Source: Pseudomonas synxantha BG33R (GTDB taxonomy: Bacteria; Pseudomonadota; Gammaproteobacteria; Pseudomonadales; Pseudomonadaceae). From it: a stretch of 64,000 nucleotides of DNA. The translations under genes and the position numbers were made by a program. The first letter of the stretch is position 1, and each line of letters begins with the position of its first letter. This document shows, in pieces, positions 18,219 to 27,099 of this stretch. Under the pieces are notes generated by a model. The model did no database searches and was not told the origin of the DNA. It was given only the letters and a program-made list of their open reading frames with translations. Location of the stretch: the NCBI RefSeq assembly GCF_000263715.2, contig NZ_CM001514.1, positions 3,227,674 through 3,291,673 on the forward strand. The letters run 5' to 3'.

Positions 18219-21200
18219 TTAGAACGCCCAGTCCAGGCTCAAGCCGACGCCGTGCACCTTCTCTTTGCTGGCCAGCAGGCCGTTGTAGTCGAAGTTCACC
18301 CGCGCATCCTTGCTCAACGCCAGGCTGACCCGCGCCCCAACCAGTGCGGCATCCCGCACCATCGGCGCACTTTCGACCGCGAACGACGGGCCACCCGAGG
18401 CAAACGCCAGGTGTTGCTCGGAATCGGTGCTGCTCAGGTTGTGCTGCCAGCCCAGAGTGCCGGAGACTTCCAATTGCTGGTGGTCGTTGACGTTGAAGGT
18501 CTTCAAGGCGCGCACACCCAGGGTGCTCAACACCAGGTCGCGGCTGTCGTCGCCACTTTTCAGCGCAGCGGCATCGCCCTTCTCTTTGAAGCTGTCCGTG
18601 TCCAGGTGCACGTAGGCCAGGTTGGCGAACGGCTCCAGGGCCAGCGGTTGCAGGTTGATGCGATACGCCGCTTCGGTGAACACCTGGGTGCTGTGCGCAT
18701 CGACCTTGGCCTTTTGCTTGCCGGCGACATCGCCGTATTGCAGATCGCGCTTCACATCAGCGCGGTGCCAGCTGTAGGTCGCCCCACCGCTCAGGCGCCA
18801 GGCGCCGATTTCATGCCCGGCATAGGCACCGAAGTGGTAGCTGTCGACCGAAGCGCGGCTATGGGTGTCGCTGCCCATGTTCAGCGAGGTATCGCTGTAA
18901 CCCGCGACCAGGCCGATGCGCGTGGCGTCGTCGAGGGCACCGTCCACCCCGGCAAGCATCCCGCCGATGGAAGTGTTATAGCCAGCGGTGTCGCTGCGGC
19001 TGTCGGTCTTGCCCCAGGCGCCCAGGGCCTTGACCCACACGTTGCCACGGCTGTCGATGGCTTGGCTGGTTGCGCCCATCTCGCCATTGCGCAGGCGCTC
19101 GCCCACTGCTTCGCGTACATAACGGCTGTCATTGACCAATGCGGTTTGCAGCGCCGGATAGACTTCACCGCTCAGTTGCTGGAACGCGCCCTGGGCCGAA
19201 GCGGCCGTCGGTGCCAACAGCAAGCTTTCATACACGCCATTGCCCGCACCCAATTGCTCAGCGGCTGCGGCCACGGCGCGTTGGTTCGGTGTAGCAGCAA
19301 CACTGGCGAAGCTGTTGGTGCGTGTCACGTCTAACTGCACACCGTTGGCCGCGTAATTCAAGGTGCCGCCGACAAACAGATAGTTGGGCAGTACAGCACC
19401 AAAACTGCCGGTGACACCGCCCGCCGCTTGCAGGATGTTGTACTGACGGCCGATCAGGCTTTGGGCCTGGGTTGCACTCAACAGTGTCGGGCTGTTTTCC
19501 AGGGCCAGGGTTACGGTGCCGCCATTGAGCGTGGCGGTACCCCCGGCGACGATACGGTCGCTGCTGGCAGGCGATAATTCCACGGCGTAGGTCGAGCCCG
19601 GGTTGAAGGTGACATTACCTGCCACGTTCAGGGTGCCAATGGAATTGCCCGGCGCCACGGCGCCGCCGCTATTTGCCGTCAGCGAGCCGATACGCCCCGA
19701 GCCACCGATTACGCCGGTCTGGCTGACGATGACATCGGAGGTGAGCGAACCGTTGACCGCCAGCAAGCCCTGGTTGACCAGGGTCGGGCCGCTGTAGGTG
19801 TTGGCGCCGGCCAGCACCAGGGTGCCGATGCCCTGCTTGGTCAAGCCGCCATGGCCTGAAATGTTGTTGCTCCACACATCCAGCCCGCAGTGCACGTCGT
19901 TGCAAATGCGCTGGGTCGGTTTGCCCGCGTCCACCACCGCACCGACGCCCGGCAGGTCCGCGACGAACTGGCCGCTGCCATAGGCGCCCTCAATGCGGAA
20001 CTCGGCAGGAATGTCCTCGGCGGTGATAAACATCCCCGGGCCGTTGACCGCCTTGCCCAGATTGATCATGCCCCAGCCATACAGCGAGTCGATACCCGGC
20101 GCGCCGAGGTCAGTGGCCGTGGTCTTGAGCACCGTGGAGATCTGGTCGCCGCTCATGTACTCGAAGCGCTCCATCAGCACCGCTGCTGCACCCGCCACAT
20201 GGGGGGCGGCCATGGAAGTGCCGTTTTTGTTGGCCCAGTCGGTGGTCAGGTTGTTCAGGTCGGTGCCGTTGATGATCGAGCTGTAGATCTTGGTACCGGG
20301 TGCCGACACGCAAAAACTCGCCGCATAGCCGCAACGTGAAGAGAAGGTGCTGATCACATACGGATCAGGGCTGGCGGTGTCCGGGTTCTGCTGCAATGCC
20401 GCCACCGACAGCCAGTTCGGCGCAATCTCCGGCACAAAATACGCCAGGCCGGAAATCGCGTCCGGGTTGTTGCGGTTGTAGTCGTTACCGGCGGCAAAGA
20501 TGGTCAGCACACCACTGCGGGCCGCATCGATGGCGCCTTGATAAGCACCACCTGCGATCGTGCCGAGGATCGGCCGGATCGTATTGAACTGCGCCTGGGC
20601 TTCATTCACGGTGAAATTGGGGAACGCCGGATCGCGACCGCCCTTGGCGTACTGGTCACCGATGCCGATGCCCCAGCTGTTGTTGATGATGCGTGCGCCG
20701 CTGGCGACCAGCCCGTCCCAGCCAGCCTTGTACACCGCGCCATCGTTGCCGAGGATAATCCCATCTTCCGGGCCCGGGTCACCGTTTTCGGCGGTGAGGA
20801 TTTGCGCATTGAACGCCACGCCATGCATCGGCCCGCCATCGCGGTTACCCGCAGCAATGCCGCCGACGTGGGTGCCGTGGTTACCCAGCTTGCCGTTGGA
20901 GTCCTTGGACGGCGTGCCGTCGTAGCGGAACGCATCACCGGCCTTCACCGGGATATACGGGTCGGTGTATTGGCGAATGCCCTCGGTGACAATCGTCACC
21001 ACCTTGTCGGGGCTGGCGAATTCCGGATGCTGGGCGTACACCGGCTGGTCGAAGATTCCCAACTTGACGCCCTTGCCGGTGTAGCCGGCGGCATACGCGG
21101 TGTCGGCATGCACGGCGCCCAAGCCCCAGTCGGCCTTGAACTCGTTGCTGCGCCAACTGGCGGCATCACCCAGCTTGCCGGTTTCCACATAGGGTGCAGC

Positions 21201-21326
21201 CTGAGCGGTTCCCAGGCTTGCCAGGCAACACAGCAACGCGCCGTATGGCACGCAGCTCAGCGCCTTGAGCGGGTAGCCCGGGCCGGTGTGGATGGCGGTA
21301 GTTAACCCTGACTTGCGTTTTTTCAC
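18219..21326 (-). CDS. Subtilisin-family autotransporter serine protease (downstream copy)
   Basis: 1035 residues from a GTG preceded by AAGGAAGG; starting upstream would add 14 residues without a ribosome-binding site. An unusually long, basic signal peptide (VKKRKSGLTT... ASLGTAQAA) is followed by an S8 protease: Asp in KLGIFDQPVYAQH, His in GNHGTHVGGIAAG, Ser in NGTSMAAPHVAG. The Asp motif lacks the usual DTG/DSG. A passenger repeat (GLTKQGIGTLVLAGANTYSG) and a beta-helix spacer lead to a C-terminal beta-barrel ending in Phe (LSLDWAF). It should be displayed on or released from the outer membrane. It is a tandem paralogue of the next gene upstream and corresponds to one of the prtA/prtB (pspA/pspB) genes of this locus. 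Confidence 0.9.
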   Translation of the reverse strand: MKKRKSGLTTAIHTGPGYPLKALSCVPYGALLCCLASLGTAQAAPYVETGKLGDAASWRSNEFKADWGLGAVHADTAYAAGYTGKGVKLGIFDQPVYAQHPEFASPDKVVTIVTEGIRQYTDPYIPVKAGDAFRYDGTPSKDSNGKLGNHGTHVGGIAAGNRDGGPMHGVAFNAQILTAENGDPGPEDGIILGNDGAVYKAGWDGLVASGARIINNSWGIGIGDQYAKGGRDPAFPNFTVNEAQAQFNTIRPILGTIAGGAYQGAIDAARSGVLTIFAAGNDYNRNNPDAISGLAYFVPEIAPNWLSVAALQQNPDTASPDPYVISTFSSRCGYAASFCVSAPGTKIYSSIINGTDLNNLTTDWANKNGTSMAAPHVAGAAAVLMERFEYMSGDQISTVLKTTATDLGAPGIDSLYGWGMINLGKAVNGPGMFITAEDIPAEFRIEGAYGSGQFVADLPGVGAVVDAGKPTQRICNDVHCGLDVWSNNISGHGGLTKQGIGTLVLAGANTYSGPTLVNQGLLAVNGSLTSDVIVSQTGVIGGSGRIGSLTANSGGAVAPGNSIGTLNVAGNVTFNPGSTYAVELSPASSDRIVAGGTATLNGGTVTLALENSPTLLSATQAQSLIGRQYNILQAAGGVTGSFGAVLPNYLFVGGTLNYAANGVQLDVTRTNSFASVAATPNQRAVAAAAEQLGAGNGVYESLLLAPTAASAQGAFQQLSGEVYPALQTALVNDSRYVREAVGERLRNGEMGATSQAIDSRGNVWVKALGAWGKTDSRSDTAGYNTSIGGMLAGVDGALDDATRIGLVAGYSDTSLNMGSDTHSRASVDSYHFGAYAGHEIGAWRLSGGATYSWHRADVKRDLQYGDVAGKQKAKVDAHSTQVFTEAAYRINLQPLALEPFANLAYVHLDTDSFKEKGDAAALKSGDDSRDLVLSTLGVRALKTFNVNDHQQLEVSGTLGWQHNLSSTDSEQHLAFASGGPSFAVESAPMVRDAALVGARVSLALSKDARVNFDYNGLLASKEKVHGVGLSLDWAF

Positions 21327-21391
21327 GGTGACCTTCCTTAGTTTTCTTATTGCACGTGTGTAAATCACTTTCTCCAGAACACCGCCGATTC

Positions 21392-21423
21392 AATGTGGGC
21401 GCTGGTTTGCCTGCTCCCACATT
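21392..21423. terminator. Hairpin between the two autotransporter genes
   Basis: AATGTGGG (21392-21399) pairs with CCCACATT (21416-21423); the interior is G/C-rich. A T run follows only on the plus strand, so on the coding (minus) strand it may merely weaken read-through from the first protease gene to the second. Confidence 0.5.
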
Positions 21424-21439
21424 TTTGTTCGCGGTGTCT

Positions 21440-24397
21440 TCAGAACTGCCAGTTCAGGCTCAAACCCACACCCTGGGTTTTCGCGCGGCCACCCAACTGG
21501 CCGTTGTAATCCAGGTTGACCCGCGTCGCGGCATTCAGCGCCAGGCTGGCTTGCAGCCCCACCAACGCAGCGTCACGCAGCAACGGCGCACTGCGCACGG
21601 CAAATGAAGGCCCGCCTGCGACAAACGCCAAGTGCTCTTCGGATTCCACGGCGGTGAGGCTGTGTTGCCAGCCCAACGATCCGGAGAGTTCCAGTTGCTG
21701 GTGGTCATTGAGGGCCAGGGTTTTCAATGCCCGTACGCCAAGGGTGCTGAGCACCGCATCGCGGCGGTCACTGCCGCGTTCCAGGGCGGCGGCATCGCCT
21801 TTTTCGTGGAACGACTCGCTGTTCAGGTGCACATAGGCCAGGTTGGCGAACGGTTCCAAGGCCACCGCTTGCAGGCGGATGCGGTACGCTGCTTCGGTGA
21901 AGACTTGCGCTGTGGTCGCATCCAGCTTGGTTTTTTGCTTGCCGCTGACATCACCCCATTGCAGGTCGCGCTTCACATCGCCGCGATGCCAGCTGTAGGC
22001 ACCGCCGACACTCAGGCGCCAGTCGCCCAGTTCGCGCCCGGCATATGCACCGAAGTGGTAGCTGTCGATGGACGCCGATGAGTGCGTGCCGCTGCCCATA
22101 TTCAAGGAGCTGTCGCTGTAACCGGCGACTACACCCACGCGGATCTGCTCATCCAGTGCGCCATCCACGCCCGCCAACAGGCCACCGATGGAGGTGGTCG
22201 AACCGGCCGTTTCGCTGCGGCTGTCACTCTTGCCCCAGGCACCGAGTGCCTTGAACCACAGGTTGCTTTCGCCGCTCACCGGTACGTGGCGCAGGCGCTC
22301 GCCCACGGCATTGCGCAGTTGCAGGCTGTCGTTGATCAGCATCGCACCCACGGCGGGGTAGATTTCACCGGACAGTTGCTGCAAACCCTGCTGGGCGGTG
22401 GCGACTGACTGCGACTGCAACAGGCTTTCATACACCGGGTTGCTGGCGCCCAATTGCTCGGCAGCCGCCGCCACGTTGCGCTGGTTACGGGTGGCGGCGA
22501 CGCTGGCAAAACTCGCGTCGTTGCGCCCCACGTTCAGTTGCACAGCGTTGGCGGCATAGTCGAGGGTGCCACCGAGGAACAGGTAGTTGGGCAGCACTTG
22601 GCCAAACTGGCCCTGGATGCCGCCTGCGGCCTCAAGGATCGAGTATTGCCGGCCGATCAGGCTTTGGACCTGACTTTGACTGAGTAACGTGGGGCTGTTT
22701 TCCAGCGCCAAGGTGACTGTGCCGCCGCCCAGGACCGCCTTGCCGCCCGCGACAATACGGTCGCTGCTGGTGGGCGTCAGCTCCACGGCATAGGTCGAGC
22801 CCGCGCCGAGGTTCACATCTCCCGCTACCTGCAAGGTGCCCACGGAATTGCCCGGTGCCACGCGGCCGCCGTTGTTTACCGACAACGCGGCGATACGCCC
22901 GGAACCGCCAAGGGTGCCGCTGTCATTCACCGTGACCGCCGAGGTCAGCGAACCGTTCACCGCCAACAGGCCGCCATTGACGACAGTGGCGCCCCGATAG
23001 GTGCTGTCACCGCTGAGGACCAGGCTGCCGGCGCCGGACTTGATCAGGCTGCCTTCATACACACGGTTCGCCGCTGCCTGGTCGCGGGCGCTGCCGATGG
23101 CGTAGTCGGTCTGGTCCTGCTGGCTGGCGGTGGCGCTCACGCCGTTCTGCCAGCCCTTGTCGATCAGGGTTTGCTGCCACGCGCTGTGCTCGGCGCGGTC
23201 CTCGGCCTGGCGCGCAAGCAAGGCCTGGTCGGAGATACCATTGCTCCACACATCACCCTGCCCGGCTGCCAGGTTCACATCCATGGCCCCAAGCAATTGC
23301 CCCGGACCGTGCATCGCCCGGCCGAGGTCCGGCACGCCCCAACCGACGATCGCGTTGGGCGCCTGGGTGATCGAACCGTCAAGCTGCGTCGCAGTGGTCA
23401 ACAACACCTGCAACGCTTGCTCGTTGGTCATATAGGGGTAGCGCTCCATCACTAACGCCAACGCCCCGGTGGCATGGGGTGCCGACATCGAGGTGCCGGA
23501 TTTGACCCCATAACCACCGTCGGGAATGGTGCTGTTGATCAGCGCGCCGGGCGTGGAAATGCACCAGTATTTGGCGATACCGCACTTGTTGTATTTCTGG
23601 TTATTAGCCTTATCCAGCCCCGACACCGCCAGCCAGTGGCCTTCCAGTTCCGGCTGAAAATACGGCAAGGCCGAGCGCACGCTGGCATTGGCATAGCCGC
23701 TGTTGCCGGCGCTGAACACGTTGATCACCCCGGCCTTGGCCACATCCGCTGCGGCGTCCAGCCAGGTGCCACGGTTGTAGTGCTGGGCGTAGGCGGCGTG
23801 CAGGTCACCGAGGGTCTGGTAGCTGACATCCTTGGGCTGGCTGCCCCAACTGTTGTTGATGGCGCGCACGCCGGAATCCACCATCGCGGTGTATACCGTC
23901 TTGAAGTACTTGGGGTCTGGCGTCGGGCCGAACAGGAAGCTGTCGTTGGCGTTGGTGTTGCCCACATAGACTTGCGCGTTGTACGCCACGCCGTGCATGC
24001 CCACGCCGTCGCGGGCGGCGCCCATGGTGCCGGTGACATGGGTACCGTGGGAATCGTTGTTGGGGTTGAGCGCGCCCGTGGTGCTGAACGCGCTGCCGTC
24101 GACATAGGTGCCGGTGGCGGTCACCGCATGAAAGCGGTCTTTGGAGGCTTCGGGGTGATTGGCATCGAAACCCGAGTCCAGCGCGCCGATTTTCACGCCT
24201 TGGCCACTGATCCCGGCAGCGTAGGCTTCATCGGCCTTCATACGGCCCAGGCCCCAATCGCTTTGGTATTCGGTCGAACGCCAACTGGCCGGGTTACCCG
24301 CTTGGCCGGTCTCGGTGTATTGCGCCTGTGCCGCAACGGACAACAACAGCAATGAACCTGCGGTGAAGGGTTTGAAACGCGGTGAATCAGTGATCAT
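21440..24397 (-). CDS. Subtilisin-family autotransporter serine protease (upstream copy)
   Basis: 985 residues from the ATG 7 bases after AGGAG. Signal peptide MITDSPRFKPFTAGSLLLL...AQAQ. S8 catalytic triad: Asp in IGALDSGFDANH, His in DSHGTHVTGTMGA, Ser in SGTSMSAPHATGA. The passenger ends in a PATR-type repeat (IKSGAGSLVLSGDSTYRG) and pectin-lyase-like repeats. The last 280 residues form the translocator beta-barrel, ending VGLSLNWQF. The barrel and linker are very similar to the downstream copy (LPNYLFLGGTLDYAANAVQL and LSVNGGAYSWHR-like blocks), while the protease domains differ more. It is separated from aprF by a small hairpin. Likely an extracellular or surface protease in nutrient acquisition and milk-spoilage-type proteolysis. 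Confidence 0.92.
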   Translation of the reverse strand: MITDSPRFKPFTAGSLLLLSVAAQAQYTETGQAGNPASWRSTEYQSDWGLGRMKADEAYAAGISGQGVKIGALDSGFDANHPEASKDRFHAVTATGTYVDGSAFSTTGALNPNNDSHGTHVTGTMGAARDGVGMHGVAYNAQVYVGNTNANDSFLFGPTPDPKYFKTVYTAMVDSGVRAINNSWGSQPKDVSYQTLGDLHAAYAQHYNRGTWLDAAADVAKAGVINVFSAGNSGYANASVRSALPYFQPELEGHWLAVSGLDKANNQKYNKCGIAKYWCISTPGALINSTIPDGGYGVKSGTSMSAPHATGALALVMERYPYMTNEQALQVLLTTATQLDGSITQAPNAIVGWGVPDLGRAMHGPGQLLGAMDVNLAAGQGDVWSNGISDQALLARQAEDRAEHSAWQQTLIDKGWQNGVSATASQQDQTDYAIGSARDQAAANRVYEGSLIKSGAGSLVLSGDSTYRGATVVNGGLLAVNGSLTSAVTVNDSGTLGGSGRIAALSVNNGGRVAPGNSVGTLQVAGDVNLGAGSTYAVELTPTSSDRIVAGGKAVLGGGTVTLALENSPTLLSQSQVQSLIGRQYSILEAAGGIQGQFGQVLPNYLFLGGTLDYAANAVQLNVGRNDASFASVAATRNQRNVAAAAEQLGASNPVYESLLQSQSVATAQQGLQQLSGEIYPAVGAMLINDSLQLRNAVGERLRHVPVSGESNLWFKALGAWGKSDSRSETAGSTTSIGGLLAGVDGALDEQIRVGVVAGYSDSSLNMGSGTHSSASIDSYHFGAYAGRELGDWRLSVGGAYSWHRGDVKRDLQWGDVSGKQKTKLDATTAQVFTEAAYRIRLQAVALEPFANLAYVHLNSESFHEKGDAAALERGSDRRDAVLSTLGVRALKTLALNDHQQLELSGSLGWQHSLTAVESEEHLAFVAGGPSFAVRSAPLLRDAALVGLQASLALNAATRVNLDYNGQLGGRAKTQGVGLSLNWQF

Positions 24398-24429
24398 CTG
24401 CACACTCCTGATTATTGTTATTCCCCTTA

Positions 24430-24445
24430 TAGGAGCGAACTCCTA
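24430..24445. terminator. Hairpin overlapping the aprF stop codon
   Basis: TAGGAG (24430-24435) and CTCCTA (24440-24445) form a 6-bp stem with a tetraloop, TTCG on the coding strand. The aprF stop codon is inside the stem and there is no T run. It may mark an mRNA 3' end or attenuate read-through to the first autotransporter gene. Confidence 0.45.
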
Positions 24446-25789
24446 CAGGTTTTTATCCGGGCCGAAGGCCTCGTCTACCTTGGCCAAATCGGTGTCGCGC
24501 AAGTTGCCCGCGTAGTAGTGCAATTTGGTCCAGGCCATCAGGTAGTCGTACCGCGCCTGGGCCAGGTCGCGGCGAGTGCTGTAGAGCTGCTGCTCGGCAT
24601 TCAGCGCATCAAGGTTGACCCGCTCGCCGCCAAGGATGCTCTGCTTGGTCGACACCACCAGCGCCTCGGCGGACACCAAGGCTTTCTGGTAGGCACGCAG
24701 CTTGCTCACGCCGGACAGACACGCACTGAACTGGCGACGCAGCTCGATGAGGGTTTCGCGGGTCTTGCCTTCCAGCTCGTACTCGGCCTGCTCCATTGCG
24801 CGGCTGGCCTGGCGGGTGGAGGCCGAAATACCGCCACCGGCATACAGCGGCATGCTCACTTCGACACCAATGGTGTTGGTGTCGTAGCGCTGGTTGTAGG
24901 TATTACCGCTGTCGGATTCCTGCTTGCGCGACGTGGCATACGCGGTGATTCGCGGCAAATGCCCGGCACGGTTGCGTTCCACTTCATAGCGCGCCACTTC
25001 CAGCGACTGGCGCTGTGAAGCCAGTACCGGGTTGTTGGTGAGCGCCAGCTCATGCCAGGTGTCGTAGTTGGCCGGGGTCAGGGTGAACGCGGCAAAGCTC
25101 TGGTTCAGCGGCGCCAGGTCGTTGATGTTGACGCTTTGCACGCCGATCAACGCGCCCAGTTCCCTGAGTGACGCGTCCTGCTCATCCAGGGCCTGGATCT
25201 CTTCGGCAGTGGCCAGCTCGTAGCGCGACTCGGCTTCAAGGATGTCGGTGCGCGTGCCCTCGCCGGCCTTGAACAAGTGCTCGTTCTGCTGGAATTGCTG
25301 CTCGAAGGCCTTTTTCTTTGCGCGGGCGATGTCGATCTGATCCTGGGCAAACAGCGCCTGGGTGTAATAGCTCAACACCCGCACCAACAGCGCCTGGCTC
25401 TTGTCGCGAAAGCTTTCATCGGCAAACAGCGCCTGGGCCACGCCCTTGCGGTAGTTGGCGTAGGCTTCGTAATCAAACAACGGTTGTTGCAGGCTGAAGG
25501 TGGAGCCGTAGCTGTTGTAGTTGCGGTCGTCCCTATAGCTGCCACCGCGCCCGTCGGGCAGATGCGCCTCGGAGTTGTTGCGGCCCTTGTTGTAGTTGTA
25601 GGACAGCCTCGGCAGCAGCCCGGCGCGGCCGATGGTGCGGTTTTCCAGGCCGGCGTCGCGCTCCTTGATCGCGCCGAGGAACACCGGATCGTTGCGCAGC
25701 GCCTGCTCGTAAACATCGAACGGGCCCATGGCGGCCTGGGCACTGCCACACACCAGCAATAGCGAAATGAACACTGGCTTCATGCTCAT
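24443..25789 (-). CDS. aprF: Type I secretion outer-membrane protein AprF (TolC family)
   Basis: 448 residues with signal peptide MSMKPVFISLLLVCGSAQA. The body has the two internally similar helical/beta halves of TolC-type channels (GPFDVYEQALRNDP near the mature N-terminus, YNYNKGRNNSEAH, and LIELRRQFSACLSGVSKLRAY). It forms the trimeric outer-membrane duct of the AprDEF exporter. Its ATG overlaps the aprE stop (ATGA), which implies translational coupling. This is the last gene of the transporter operon. Confidence 0.95.
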   Translation of the reverse strand: MSMKPVFISLLLVCGSAQAAMGPFDVYEQALRNDPVFLGAIKERDAGLENRTIGRAGLLPRLSYNYNKGRNNSEAHLPDGRGGSYRDDRNYNSYGSTFSLQQPLFDYEAYANYRKGVAQALFADESFRDKSQALLVRVLSYYTQALFAQDQIDIARAKKKAFEQQFQQNEHLFKAGEGTRTDILEAESRYELATAEEIQALDEQDASLRELGALIGVQSVNINDLAPLNQSFAAFTLTPANYDTWHELALTNNPVLASQRQSLEVARYEVERNRAGHLPRITAYATSRKQESDSGNTYNQRYDTNTIGVEVSMPLYAGGGISASTRQASRAMEQAEYELEGKTRETLIELRRQFSACLSGVSKLRAYQKALVSAEALVVSTKQSILGGERVNLDALNAEQQLYSTRRDLAQARYDYLMAWTKLHYYAGNLRDTDLAKVDEAFGPDKNL

Positions 25790-27099
25790 TCCTCAGTCAA
25801 CGCGGAGCCGGCGCGATCCAGCAGCGGCTTGAACAGGTAATTGAGCAATGACCGCTCGCCGGTACGCACGAACATCTCGGCAGGCATACCGGGCTTGATC
25901 ACCAGACCGTGGAGTTTTTCCATCGCCGCGTCGCTGACGCTGGTGCGCAGCACGTAATACGGCGCGCCGGTTTTTTCATCGAGCATCTGGTCGGCGGAAA
26001 TCAGGCTGACTTCGCCCGGTACCCGTGGCGTGCGGCTCTGGTTGAAGGCGGTGAAGAGGATGTCGACGGGCAAGTGCGTGCCGACCTTGTCCACCAGATG
26101 CACCGGTAGATGCCCTTCCACTTCCAGGCGCGTGCCCTGGGGCACGATTTCCAACAGGGTTTCTCCGGCGCGCACCACAGCGCCTTCGGTGTGCACGCTG
26201 AGGTTGACGGCGATGCCATCGGCCGGCGCGTTGATTTCGCTGTGTTGCAGGTTGAACCCCGCAGAAGTGAGTTGCTGCTCCAGGGTCAGGCTGCGCAATT
26301 GCGCGTCGGCCAATTGGCTGCGCACCTCTTTTTGATATTCCTCGCTGTGTTGCTGCAATTTGAGCCGCGACTCGACAATACCCTGCTCTATCCGGCCGCT
26401 TTCGCCGGCGTTTTGCGCCAGGTCCTGCTGCACCTGAGACAACTGGCGCTGGTAGTCCATCAGCCGGTTGCGCGGGATATAGCCGTTGTCGGCCAAGGGT
26501 TGCAGATTGCTCAGTTGCGCGCGCAGGGATTGGGCCTGGGCGGTCAAGTCACTGCGGGCACGGCGCATACCGCTCAACTGCGAGGTAGCGCCTTCGATGC
26601 TGGCGCGAATCCCGGCTTGTTCACGGGCGAAGGCGTCGCGGCGGCTGCTGAACAGCTGGCGCTGGCCTTCCAGCACCAACGCCAGGGCTGGATCAGGATT
26701 GGCGCTCAGCTCGGTGGGAAAGGTGATGCTCGGCAGGTTGTCGCGCTCGCTCTGCCAACGCGCCACGCTGGCCCAGGCCATGCGGTACTGCGCTTGCAGG
26801 GATTGCACGTCGGCCTGGTTCTGGGTCTGGTCGAGACGAAACAGCGGCTGGCCTTGCTTGACCAGTTCGCCCTCCTTGACCAGGATGCGGCTGACCACAC
26901 CGGGGCTGAAGGTTTGCACGGCCTTGCGCTTACCCGACACCACCACGGTGCCTTGCACCGGGATGCCCTGATCCAACGGTGCCAGGCTGGCCCAGAGGAA
27001 AAAACCACCGGCACCGACGACCGTCATCAGCCAGCCCATACGCACGAAGAAGCGGGCGTCGCGCTCTTTGAAACGAGGTTCTACCGTAATACTGCTCAT
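25786..27099 (-). CDS. aprE: Type I secretion membrane fusion protein AprE (HlyD family)
   Basis: 437 residues. A cytosolic N-terminus (RFKERDARFFVRMGW) precedes one membrane segment (LMTVVGAGGFFLWASLAP). The periplasmic part has the barrel/lipoyl halves (VPVQG-type strand, GVVSRILVKEGELVKQGQPLFRLD) around a long coiled coil (about 90-280, rich in Gln/Leu/Arg). It bridges the ABC transporter AprD and the duct AprF. ATGA overlaps join it to both neighbours. Confidence 0.95.
   Translation of the reverse strand: MSSITVEPRFKERDARFFVRMGWLMTVVGAGGFFLWASLAPLDQGIPVQGTVVVSGKRKAVQTFSPGVVSRILVKEGELVKQGQPLFRLDQTQNQADVQSLQAQYRMAWASVARWQSERDNLPSITFPTELSANPDPALALVLEGQRQLFSSRRDAFAREQAGIRASIEGATSQLSGMRRARSDLTAQAQSLRAQLSNLQPLADNGYIPRNRLMDYQRQLSQVQQDLAQNAGESGRIEQGIVESRLKLQQHSEEYQKEVRSQLADAQLRSLTLEQQLTSAGFNLQHSEINAPADGIAVNLSVHTEGAVVRAGETLLEIVPQGTRLEVEGHLPVHLVDKVGTHLPVDILFTAFNQSRTPRVPGEVSLISADQMLDEKTGAPYYVLRTSVSDAAMEKLHGLVIKPGMPAEMFVRTGERSLLNYLFKPLLDRAGSALTEE

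Noticed and set aside
18090..19334. 414-codon plus-strand frame
   Set aside because: It is the antisense shadow of the autotransporter beta-barrel; low-complexity Ala/Val/Gln composition and no ribosome-binding site.
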